Source: Bacteroidaceae bacterium (GTDB lineage Bacteria; Bacteroidota; Bacteroidia; Bacteroidales; Bacteroidaceae). From it: a stretch of 64,000 nucleotides of DNA. The position numbers and the translations under genes were made by a program. Location: the NCBI GenBank assembly GCA_024401275.1, contig JAKSLJ010000015.1, forward strand, positions 1 through 64,000, in the 5' to 3' direction. Positions within the stretch are counted from its first letter, which is position 1; every line of letters begins with the position of its first letter. Of the stretch, positions 57,684-64,000 are shown in pieces. Under the pieces are notes generated by a model. The model made no database searches and was not told the origin of the DNA. It was given only the letters and a program-made list of their open reading frames with translations.

Positions 57684-60674
57684 ATGATGGATAAACAAAA
57701 GTTATATAATCTACTTGATTTCACGGATTCTCTTACAGAGCAGGAGAATGTGAAATCACAATATGTAGAATATGTTGAGTTAGCATCACTAGGTGCCGAC
57801 AAATGCTATTTTGCAGATGGTAAGCCTGCTATGTTGTTTATGGATGTCCGTAACTTCGATGAGCAGGAAACGCAAAAGATAGCCCGAGTATTGCACAAAG
57901 CTTGGAACTACCGTAAGGTGCTCTTGTTGATGGTTTGTGGCGAATTTGAGGTTCGCGTGTATAATTGTTACACCAAACCATTGTATTTCTCCTCTGAGAA
58001 AAAAATTAATCTTGACAAAGCGTTGCTGTGCTCTGCTGCATACGATGATGCTGAGAGAATTCGGATGGTTGCAGATTGCTTCTCCAAATTAGCAATTGAC
58101 AACGGAACGGTTTGGAATACGGATAACAGTTTCGTTAAGAAGATAGAATTAAAAAATCGTGTAGATGCATATCTTGTCTGCTGCTTGAATGATACGACAG
58201 AAATGTTGTCTAAAATGGGGCTGACAAATGATGTTATCCATGCTCTTTTGTTACGTTCTTTGTTCATCCTATTCTTGGAGGATAAAGGTTCAGCGAAAGA
58301 GGCTGGACTATACGAACGAATCATGCCAAGTGCTAACAGTTACTTTGATATTCTCGAAAGCAAAACTGCAACTTACGCTCTATTCAAAGAGGTTAACATA
58401 CACTTCAACGGAAATATAACTCCTATAGTTGAAGGAGAAATCGAGAGTGTCTGTGAGGAACATTTGAAAGTCATACGCAAATGTTTTTATGATGGTGATT
58501 TGTCGGGTCAAGAGAAACTTTTTGGTGATTGGCGATTGTTCAAGTTTGATGTCATCCAGATTCAGCTGCTCAGTGAAATATATGAGCACTTCCTCATGCA
58601 AAGCAAGAAGAAAGAGCGTGGTCAGTATTACACTCCTGCCAATTTGGTAGACTTGATTCTTTCAGAGAAGATGCCAATTGCTGAGGATACCCCTATTAAG
58701 CCAGTTCTAGATCCTACATGTGGATCGGGTATTTTCCTCGTGAATAGCTTCAAAAGAATTGTGAAGATTTGGAGACTCCAGCACAAAGGGGGCAATCCAG
58801 ATTTCAATACACTCAAGCAACTGCTTTTGGATAACATCTATGGAATAGAGATTGACGAAACTGCTGTAAAAGTGGCGGCATTCAGTCTTTATCTAGCGCT
58901 TATTGACGAGCTGGATCCAAAGACTCTGTGGATAGAAGACGATTATCAGTTACCATATCTCATACATTCGGATGGCAATGATAATAAGCATCAAGGTTGG
59001 AATCTATGGTGTATGGATGCCATCGTGCCAAGTGAAGACTTCAAACTTCCTGAAATCGGATTGCTTGTGGGCAATCCTCCTTTTGGGACGAAAATTGAGT
59101 CTCAAAGTATCAAAAACTATTTGAATGAGCAGAAGTTTGCCCACGAGATGGTTCTTGCCTTTATGCACTTGGCAACAAAATTATGTCCACGTGGAGAAAT
59201 TGCTCTTGTTTGTAACTTTAAGATATTTACCAACACCAATGGAAAATATCAAAAGTTCAGAGAGTGGTTGATGAAAGAAACCTATGTGGAGAAAATATAC
59301 AATTTCTCAATTTTCAGAAATGCGGTCGAGAACTATGGTGGCAGTTTATTTGCAACAGCTGTTGCTCCTGTCGCAGTAGTATATTATACTTTAACTCTTC
59401 CAAAGTGTCCAAGCGATGTTCTTGCTTATTGGGCTCCTAAGACCTATGTAAAGTCAAATGTGGTAGATGGTATTGTTATCGACAATGCAGATCTTAAATT
59501 CTTGCCTCGAATTCTGTGTTCAGATCCTCAAACTAATATCTGGAAGTTGGGCATGTGGGGCAATTCGAATGTGCATCGACTTCTCCAGCGATTAAGTTAT
59601 TTGCCGTCTCTTAAACAAGCCTTTGAAGAGGAGGACGGATGGATTGTTGGCAAGGGATTGAATTGCGATAGCAGTCATCCTGATATACAACCTGCTTATT
59701 TGGTCAATTTGGATGCTATTGATAGCTTTTACACAGAAAAGCAATGGGTTAAAGCGAATAGAAAATTCTATCGCAAGCCGAAGGAAGGATTGTTTAATAC
59801 ACCATACGTTCTCTTAAAAGAAATGGCGAGAAGTACCGGTATGGTATGTTGCCTATATGATGGTATAGCGTTATCAACAACCAGTACGTTTGTGTTCAAT
59901 CATCCAGATGAAAACACTAAGATAATTCTCACTGCTTTTCTGAATTCAAAACTTGCAAACAGTTTGTTGTTTTGGACGAGTTCTACGTGGGGTATTGAAC
60001 GTGATCGTCTTCAGAAAGATGAGATTCTTGCATTACCATCTCCGTTCCATGTTCTTTCTGAGGATGTTAAGTGTAGGTTGCTTGATTTAGTAGCAAGGAT
60101 AACAGAACTGAAGAAATTTCCTCTTAAACAAGAGGATACTTTTTTAGTAGATGAAATCAATGAGTTGTTCTATGAGGCCTTTGCAATGACACCTGAAGAA
60201 CGAATCTTGGTGGATGATGCCATGAAGTTTGACATGGATCTTTTCTACAAAGAAAGAAATTCTGAAGCACTAAAGCGTGCGTTTACAACAGAAGTGACTC
60301 AATATGCTGAGATGTTGGGCAAGGAATTGAACACCTTTATGGATGGGCAGATTTCAGTTTCAATAAAAGTCTATGAAGCGAATGTAGGTGATGCTCTAAG
60401 AATGGTTGTCCTCAAATTTGGAGAAGATGCTACTATTTCAACAGTAAGGGTAGAGAATCTCCATAGCATGCTTAGGACACTAAAGCGCGGATTAATCAGT
60501 AGGAAATCTTATCAACTGTACGTTCAAAAGATTTTGAAGTACTATGATGGGGATACAATCACATTGGTGAAACCTAATAGTAAACGCTATTGGACACGTA
60601 CACAGGCCATGGATGATGCAGCAGTAATATTGTCGGACATCTTAAACATGAAGGAGGGCGACAATGTTGAATAA
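57684..60674 (+). CDS. N6-adenine DNA methyltransferase of a restriction-modification-like system (Eco57I/type IIG-like)
   Basis: 996 aa. Motif I is DPTCGSGIFLVNS (~342-354) and motif IV is NPPF (N464-F467), a gamma-class adenine methylase core preceded by GQYYTPANLVDLI. The N-terminal ~130 residues (AMLFMDVRNFDEQETQKIAR, RKVLLLMVCGEFEVRVYNCY) resemble the degenerate nuclease-like lead of type IIG enzymes. Residues ~650-850 look like a target-recognition/coil region. Its end overlaps the small nuclease gene by 11 bp. AT-rich codon use and flanking direct repeats suggest horizontal gain. It could modify DNA for a defence system. Confidence 0.82.
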   Translation: MMDKQKLYNLLDFTDSLTEQENVKSQYVEYVELASLGADKCYFADGKPAMLFMDVRNFDEQETQKIARVLHKAWNYRKVLLLMVCGEFEVRVYNCYTKPLYFSSEKKINLDKALLCSAAYDDAERIRMVADCFSKLAIDNGTVWNTDNSFVKKIELKNRVDAYLVCCLNDTTEMLSKMGLTNDVIHALLLRSLFILFLEDKGSAKEAGLYERIMPSANSYFDILESKTATYALFKEVNIHFNGNITPIVEGEIESVCEEHLKVIRKCFYDGDLSGQEKLFGDWRLFKFDVIQIQLLSEIYEHFLMQSKKKERGQYYTPANLVDLILSEKMPIAEDTPIKPVLDPTCGSGIFLVNSFKRIVKIWRLQHKGGNPDFNTLKQLLLDNIYGIEIDETAVKVAAFSLYLALIDELDPKTLWIEDDYQLPYLIHSDGNDNKHQGWNLWCMDAIVPSEDFKLPEIGLLVGNPPFGTKIESQSIKNYLNEQKFAHEMVLAFMHLATKLCPRGEIALVCNFKIFTNTNGKYQKFREWLMKETYVEKIYNFSIFRNAVENYGGSLFATAVAPVAVVYYTLTLPKCPSDVLAYWAPKTYVKSNVVDGIVIDNADLKFLPRILCSDPQTNIWKLGMWGNSNVHRLLQRLSYLPSLKQAFEEEDGWIVGKGLNCDSSHPDIQPAYLVNLDAIDSFYTEKQWVKANRKFYRKPKEGLFNTPYVLLKEMARSTGMVCCLYDGIALSTTSTFVFNHPDENTKIILTAFLNSKLANSLLFWTSSTWGIERDRLQKDEILALPSPFHVLSEDVKCRLLDLVARITELKKFPLKQEDTFLVDEINELFYEAFAMTPEERILVDDAMKFDMDLFYKERNSEALKRAFTTEVTQYAEMLGKELNTFMDGQISVSIKVYEANVGDALRMVVLKFGEDATISTVRVENLHSMLRTLKRGLISRKSYQLYVQKILKYYDGDTITLVKPNSKRYWTRTQAMDDAAVILSDILNMKEGDNVE

Positions 60675-61305
60675 TCTAATCATAGCCAAAGTATATAATG
60701 CATTTGTAAATAATTGCTTTGTTCTCGTCGGACGGGCATATGACAATCTTCGAGCATCTGGTGTAGTAGACCATGATATGGATGAGAATACTGTATCGGA
60801 GAATTTGAGGAGACTGATGCATAGGGATTCGCAGACAAATGGCATTGTCGTAGTGCGAGAACAACTGATAGATGATGGAACTTTACTTGCATCGAATCAA
60901 TCCGCAGATGCCTTGCCGCGCATTGACTTCCAATTTGAAAAATCTTGGAGTAAAATGCTACCTACGTTCGTATTCTACATAGAAGCTAAGAATCTCTATG
61001 CCAACAATTTCAAGAAGACTAACAATAGTAGTATTACCTCGGCTAAGTATTATCATACTCGTTATGTGGAAACTGGCATTTATCATTTGCTTGATGGTCA
61101 CTATCCCTCTAATTCGTGCTTGCTGGGATATGTTTTAGAAGGTACTGTGAGTGGTGCTGTTGCAGGCTTGAACTGTCAAGTGACATCAATGTTATCTCAA
61201 GCAGAGGTTTTGACTCCTACCAAAACGGTCTATCCATCTTTTACAACTTACTTTTCGTATCATAAACAAGGCTTGAGAATAACGCATCTAATGTTACAGT
61301 TTTAA
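60664..61305 (+). CDS. PD-(D/E)xK nuclease-like partner of the methyltransferase
   Basis: 213 aa. A candidate catalytic core is D88 (PRIDFQF), then E107-x-K109 (FYIEAKNL), followed by YHTRYVETGIYHLLDGHY and CLLGYVLEG, an order seen in PD-(D/E)xK enzymes. The N-terminal ~70 residues are helical (NLRRLMHRDSQTNG). The 11-bp overlap with the methyltransferase gene implies coupled translation. Cleavage of unmodified or foreign DNA is the likely role; the exact family is not known to me. Confidence 0.7.
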   Translation: MLNNLIIAKVYNAFVNNCFVLVGRAYDNLRASGVVDHDMDENTVSENLRRLMHRDSQTNGIVVVREQLIDDGTLLASNQSADALPRIDFQFEKSWSKMLPTFVFYIEAKNLYANNFKKTNNSSITSAKYYHTRYVETGIYHLLDGHYPSNSCLLGYVLEGTVSGAVAGLNCQVTSMLSQAEVLTPTKTVYPSFTTYFSYHKQGLRITHLMLQF

Positions 61306-61500
61306 AGCAGAACTTTCTCTATTTAGACAATGTTTCGTATTTTTACATTATAATGTAAAAATATGTGATTAGAAAATACAACTGAATATTTGCAAGTTAC
61401 GGAAATTTCCGAGAAAAACACGGAAGCCCTTCTTCGCTCGCATATCCAGTTCTTGTCTAATGCTTATTTCATATTCTCAGGTAGCAAACAGCACATGCTT

Positions 61501-61677
61501 GGCGAGACATGGCAGATCGCAGACTGCTACCCATTCGCATCAAAGGACAGCCACAAGAAGACATCTTCAAAGGCATTCGTTATGGCAAACATCTACTCAC
61601 AGGTAGTTATGGACAACATCCAGGCAGCCATCAACCAGTGCAACGAAGTTTACGCATTAACCCAAATCGGTCGCTAG
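61501..61677 (+). pseudogene. Duplicate 3' fragment of the DUF4468 gene
   Basis: Encodes GETWQIADCYPFASKDSHKK and SKAFVMANIYSQVVMDNIQA, nearly identical to the end of the gene at 55421, joined upstream to unrelated sequence. After NEVYA the frame runs into the MITE (LTQIGR). It has no start of its own and is taken as a by-product of the insertion that created the island. Confidence 0.85.
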
Positions 61678-61824
61678 ACGACATTGGCGGCATTTTGATT
61701 CTCTTTGGCATCATTTGCAGCTCATCTCATTCACATAGGAGCCCCTATGCTCATTCAATGTGCCACAAATGCTGGCACAAAGATAAAACAAAATCCCATC
61801 CATGGTCCAACGACCGATTTGGGT
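61660..61824. repeat. Long-hairpin MITE-B, copy 1 (TTA target duplication)
   Basis: 165 bp. The ends ACCCAAATCGGTCG and CGACCGATTTGGGT pair perfectly; the apex CATAGG-AGCC-CCTATG also pairs, so the whole element can fold as one long stem. Flanked by TTA at 61657-61659 and 61825-61827. It was inserted at the stop-codon region of the DUF4468 fragment. A diverged copy lies at 63125-63288 in reverse orientation. Confidence 0.88.
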
Positions 61825-61827
61825 TTA

Positions 61828-61871
61828 AAATCGAGCGAAACTTTTCATATATAATGTCAAGCCATCCGCAG
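61828..61871 (+). repeat. Direct repeat, right copy, distal part
   Basis: GAGCGAAACTTTTCATATAT, then ATGTCAAGCCATCCGCAG match 56287-56325 and continue the DUF4468 3' repeat after the MITE. Confidence 0.8.
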
Positions 61872-61904
61872 AATACCAAGAGGTAACTGCGGATGGCCTT
61901 TTTT
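61861..61904 (+). terminator. Intact copy of the DUF4468 gene terminator
   Basis: GCCATCCGCAG pairs perfectly with CTGCGGATGGC and is followed by CTTTTTT. It lies between the island and the minus-strand AAA ATPase gene. Confidence 0.85.
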
Positions 61905-61907
61905 GTG

Positions 61908-63107
61908 TCAGTAAATAAGTCCCACTATCCATAATGGCAGTTTCTTGCCTATAGGGAACTCCATGGAATCAGCGAGAACGTATGAGTTTGGAATATCTGC
62001 TATCTGGTCAAACGATTTGTCTGCACCGCCAACCTCAAATATCCATTTCCCGTCTATCTTGAAGTCTCCTTGAGCCTTGCCGTATTCCACCTCATGATTC
62101 ACACCGAGCTGGTTTACAACAAAGCATTCACGCAAGGTGCCGATGTTCACATTCTTCGCCAAAGCACAAAGCGTATTAGGATTGTGGATGTAAACCTTAT
62201 CAGGTTTCTGCATTTTTGTTACGGATTTATTGTCGGAATACAACAGCGAAATAAGCTCCGCTCTATTCATGCTTGAGAGATAGGCAAGGACTGTCTGCTT
62301 GTTCAGTTCCAGATACGATGACAACTTTGAGACATTTACCTCGTATGGTAGGTTGTCTGCAAGGTACATCATCATCGCCTTTATTTTTCTGGTATAAGCA
62401 GGGTCAACGCCACAGGACAAGGTCATCTCCTGATCTACAATAAACTGCACAACATTCTCTATCCTACTATAATATTCCATTTCATTGCCGTCATAGAAAG
62501 GATAGTAGCCTACGCGCAGATATTCTTCGAATAATTTCTGTGGACTGCCAACGATCTTCAGCACTTCATCGCATACCGCATCCGGATTGTCCAGCACTTG
62601 CTCAAGTGTCCATACTGGCAGTTCCTTGCCATGATAGAAACGCACAAACTCACGGAATGACAATCCTGCCATGTCGTAAGTCAACACACGGCGCGACAAG
62701 TCTGCATCTGCATTCAAGATCTGGATAAGCGATGAACCGGAGAATGTTATCTTCATGTCCGGATAAAGGTCGTTGAGTTCCTTTATTTCCTTGCTCCAGT
62801 TCTCATACTTATGCACCTCATCAAGAAAAAGATGCTTTCCACCCATCAGATGGAAACGCTCCGCCATGTCCAGCAATGAGTTCTTTGTGAAATACATGCT
62901 GTCCATTACGCAATATAGAGCCTCGCCAGGTGTCACACCGTATGTCTTACGGATATATTGGCGAATCATCGTCGTTTTGCCTACACCTCGTGAACCACGG
63001 ATACTGGCCAAAGGCTTTTCCCACGACACCTTATTTATCATGTCGCGCACAATGTCCATGTTGACCTGGCTTATAAAAAGCCTATGTTTCTTGAACAAAC
63101 TATCCAT
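61908..63107 (-). CDS. AAA ATPase (AAA_14/DUF4143-type)
   Basis: 399 aa. Walker A is GSRGVGKTT (38-46) and Walker B HLFLDEVHK (D96, E97), with the sensor TFSGSSLIQ. A winged-helix region follows (~250-300, LSSYLELNKQTVLAYLSSMN) and a C-terminal degenerate PD-(D/E)xK-like part (GDFKIDGKWIFEVGG). These ATPases are numerous in Bacteroidetes and their role is unknown. Its leader is almost wholly a MITE-B copy, and a 33-bp iteron array lies upstream of the promoter. Confidence 0.88.
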   Translation of the reverse strand: MDSLFKKHRLFISQVNMDIVRDMINKVSWEKPLASIRGSRGVGKTTMIRQYIRKTYGVTPGEALYCVMDSMYFTKNSLLDMAERFHLMGGKHLFLDEVHKYENWSKEIKELNDLYPDMKITFSGSSLIQILNADADLSRRVLTYDMAGLSFREFVRFYHGKELPVWTLEQVLDNPDAVCDEVLKIVGSPQKLFEEYLRVGYYPFYDGNEMEYYSRIENVVQFIVDQEMTLSCGVDPAYTRKIKAMMMYLADNLPYEVNVSKLSSYLELNKQTVLAYLSSMNRAELISLLYSDNKSVTKMQKPDKVYIHNPNTLCALAKNVNIGTLRECFVVNQLGVNHEVEYGKAQGDFKIDGKWIFEVGGADKSFDQIADIPNSYVLADSMEFPIGKKLPLWIVGLIY

Positions 63108-63124
63108 AATTAGCTATCTTTTTA

Positions 63125-63288
63125 ACCCAAATGGATCATTAGACTATGGATGGGATTTTGAATTATCTTTGTGTCAGCATTTGTGGCACATTGAATGAGC
63201 ATAGGGGATCCTATGCGAATGAAATGAGCTGCAAAGGATGCCAAAGAGAAACAAAATGACGCCAATGAGGCTAATGAACTATTTGGGT
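63125..63288. repeat. Long-hairpin MITE-B, copy 2 (TTA target duplication)
   Basis: 164 bp, reverse orientation to copy 1. Ends ACCCAAATGGATCATTAG and CTAATGAACTATTTGGGT pair with two mismatches; apex CATAGG-GGAT-CCTATG. Flanked by TTA at 63122-63124 and 63289-63291. It lies at the predicted transcription start of the AAA ATPase gene. Confidence 0.88.
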
Positions 63289-63297
63289 TTATGGCTG

Positions 63298-63329
63298 CAA
63301 AGGTAATAGTATTTATACAAACAACCAAA
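63298..63329 (-). promoter_or_regulatory. AAA ATPase promoter
   Basis: On the minus strand TTTG (63326-63329), 20 bp, then TACCTTTG (63298-63305). The start point would fall within a few bases of the MITE-B target duplication. Confidence 0.72.
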
Positions 63330-63339
63330 CTTTTTGACA

Positions 63340-63442
63340 AAAAGGTTGTTGTAGTAACCGATTTTTTGTATAAAATGGTTATTGTAGTAACCGATTTTGT
63401 ACAGAAAAAGGTTGTTGTAGTAACCGATTTATCTATTTGGTC
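63340..63442. repeat. 33-bp iterons, three copies
   Basis: GGTTGTTGTAGTAACCGATT starts at 63344, 63377 (with A for G) and 63410, exactly 33 bp apart. Each unit holds the inverted repeat GGTT/AACC. They lie directly upstream of the ATPase promoter. The spacing of about three helical turns fits a cooperative operator. Confidence 0.82.
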
Positions 63443-63567
63443 AGTGCGTTGGACACCTCCCAAGCAAGTATTACCATTATATTATCGGGTTCTGGCGGTT
63501 ATATCATTGACAGCCAAAATATTTCGCAAATTTTGTTGAGTTTTGCCCTTCTGTTCGCCTTAAAATA

Positions 63568-63669
63568 CGTACAAAGAATGAATAAGACGTACAGTTTGTG
63601 AAATTCACAGATTGTACGTTTTGTTTTCATATAGTGTTTGCGAAACTTTTTCAGAACTCCCTACCTTTG
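63568..63669 (+). promoter_or_regulatory. Lipoprotein gene promoter with CGTACA direct repeats
   Basis: CGTACA at 63568 and 63588 (20-bp spacing), TTCAC after the second, TTTG at 63637 and TACCTTTG at 63662. Spacings are identical to 55212-55313. Confidence 0.8.
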
Positions 63670-63793
63670 CAGTGTCAAAAAACAAAAAATGACACTCAAA
63701 ACTTCAAAACTTTAACATTAAAAATTAAAGATTAAAAATTAAAACTCACAAACCAAAACTTAAAACATTAACTCATTAAAAACTCAAAACATT
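63670..63793 (+). promoter_or_regulatory. G-depleted A-rich leader, second copy
   Basis: AAAATGACACTCAAAACTTC and TTAACATTAAAAATTAAAGA units, ending AACTCATTAAAAACTC. Nearly the same as the leader at 55314-55420. Confidence 0.6.
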
Positions 63794-64000
63794 ATGAAAA
63801 AGTTTCTCTCAAAAATCATGTTCGCAGCAGTAGCAGTTCTCTCAGTAGCAGGTTTCTCATCTTGCAACAACGCCGATGACGATCCAATCGTAGCAGCACC
63901 ATCCGCTGTTCAGGATCAGCCTAAGTACGAAGAGATTCCATCATACGTAGCTATCCTTTCAGATGATCTCTTTGATATGTATGACATAACACTTGTTCTA
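63794..64000 (+). CDS. Putative lipoprotein, 3' truncated by window edge
   Basis: 69 codons are visible. Signal with lipobox MKKFLSKIMFAAVAVLSVAG then FSSC (C24), followed by an acidic mature start (NNADDDPIVAAPSAV). The promoter and leader are shared with the DUF4468 gene at 55421. Family not determinable from the fragment. Confidence 0.7.
   Translation, partial: MKKFLSKIMFAAVAVLSVAGFSSCNNADDDPIVAAPSAVQDQPKYEEIPSYVAILSDDLFDMYDITLVL

Noticed and set aside
57684..61305. BREX or DISARM system
   Set aside because: No brxC/pglZ/brxL or drmAB genes are nearby, and the methylase lacks the size and neighbours of PglX.
56483..63107. Prophage or integrative conjugative element
   Set aside because: No integrase, portal, terminase, relaxase or tra genes are seen; only the direct repeats and AT bias suggest mobility.
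63340..63442. 33-bp repeats as a CRISPR array
   Set aside because: The units are contiguous with no unique spacers, only three copies exist, and no cas genes are present; better explained as iterons.
63122..63463. ORFs on both strands with 11-residue repeats (VVVVTDF / KSVTTTTF)
   Set aside because: They are translations of the 33-bp iterons and of the MITE; no signal, start context or known family supports a protein.

Overview
The window looks like chromosome of a Prevotella/Segatella-type member of Bacteroidales. Evidence: nearly every promoter I can place is the Bacteroidetes TAnnTTTG (-7) box, usually followed by GCA or GCAC and often with a TTTG about 19-21 bp upstream. Shine-Dalgarno sites are absent. 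Secreted proteins include Bacteroidetes families (FISUMP, DUF4468, DUF4923, TamL), and many glycoside hydrolases are present. No rRNA, CRISPR array or prophage was seen; there are two tRNAs (Phe, His).

Layout. 1-3230: accessory DNA with a partial gene, a REP-associated tyrosine transposase (RAYT) and a complete IS3-family insertion. 3346-8694: metF-metH methionine operon, heavily loaded with in-frame palindromic insertions. 8897-13011: ECF sigma/anti-sigma pair, an unknown protein, a YpfJ-type metallopeptidase and thymidine kinase. 13171-15061: rsmI, then a damaged gene fragment, a 5'-truncated HigB toxin, HigA antitoxin and an orphan LHH nuclease. 15357-20930: secreted GH2 beta-galactosidase, unknown secreted protein, SGNH esterase, CDF metal transporter, Nudix hydrolase. 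20953-26365: GH5 cellulase remnant, free-methionine-sulfoxide reductase, rubrerythrin, rpe, TrmH-family methyltransferase and tamL. 26578-28466: two-domain FISUMP protein and an AAA/PDDEXK_9 pseudogene. 28702-35058: a 14-gene ribosomal operon (rplC to rpsN) without rpsJ and without the rest of the spc operon. 35450-42417: HlyIII, an acyl-CoA synthetase-ACP-acyltransferase fusion, AraC regulator, mlaFE, lptB. 42925-49420: lipoprotein, helix-hairpin-helix protein, metG, Na+/alanine symporter. 49692-55050: GH30 xylanase-like enzyme, tRNA-Phe, CYTH protein, DJ-1, tRNA-His, GH18. 55421-64000: a DUF4468 secreted protein, an AT-rich two-gene methyltransferase/PD-(D/E)xK module bracketed by direct repeats of the DUF4468 gene's 3' end, an AAA ATPase under an iteron promoter, and a lipoprotein start.

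The most striking theme is small, non-autonomous repeated DNA of many kinds. (1) Two families of palindromic elements sit in frame inside coding sequences (metH five times, acyl-CoA synthetase, TrmH methyltransferase, plus the metF C-terminus and metH N-terminus), apparently at linkers and loops. (2) A 170-bp MITE occurs in three copies, each with an 8-bp target duplication and each in the same orientation relative to transcription. (3) A 165-bp long-hairpin MITE occurs in two copies, both with TTA target duplications; its terminal stems differ between copies but stay paired within each. (4) REP-like palindromes (ACGACGCC...GGCGTCGT) occur as pairs and singles. (5) A 155-bp repeat occurs twice. 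(6) There is a 22-bp phased array and a 33-bp iteron array.

The genes otherwise describe a polysaccharide-using anaerobe: xylan, chitin/N-glycan and galactoside hydrolases, oxidative-stress repair (rubrerythrin, fRMsr), and envelope biogenesis (TamL, MlaFE, LptB). All names come from reading sequence; no database search was run.
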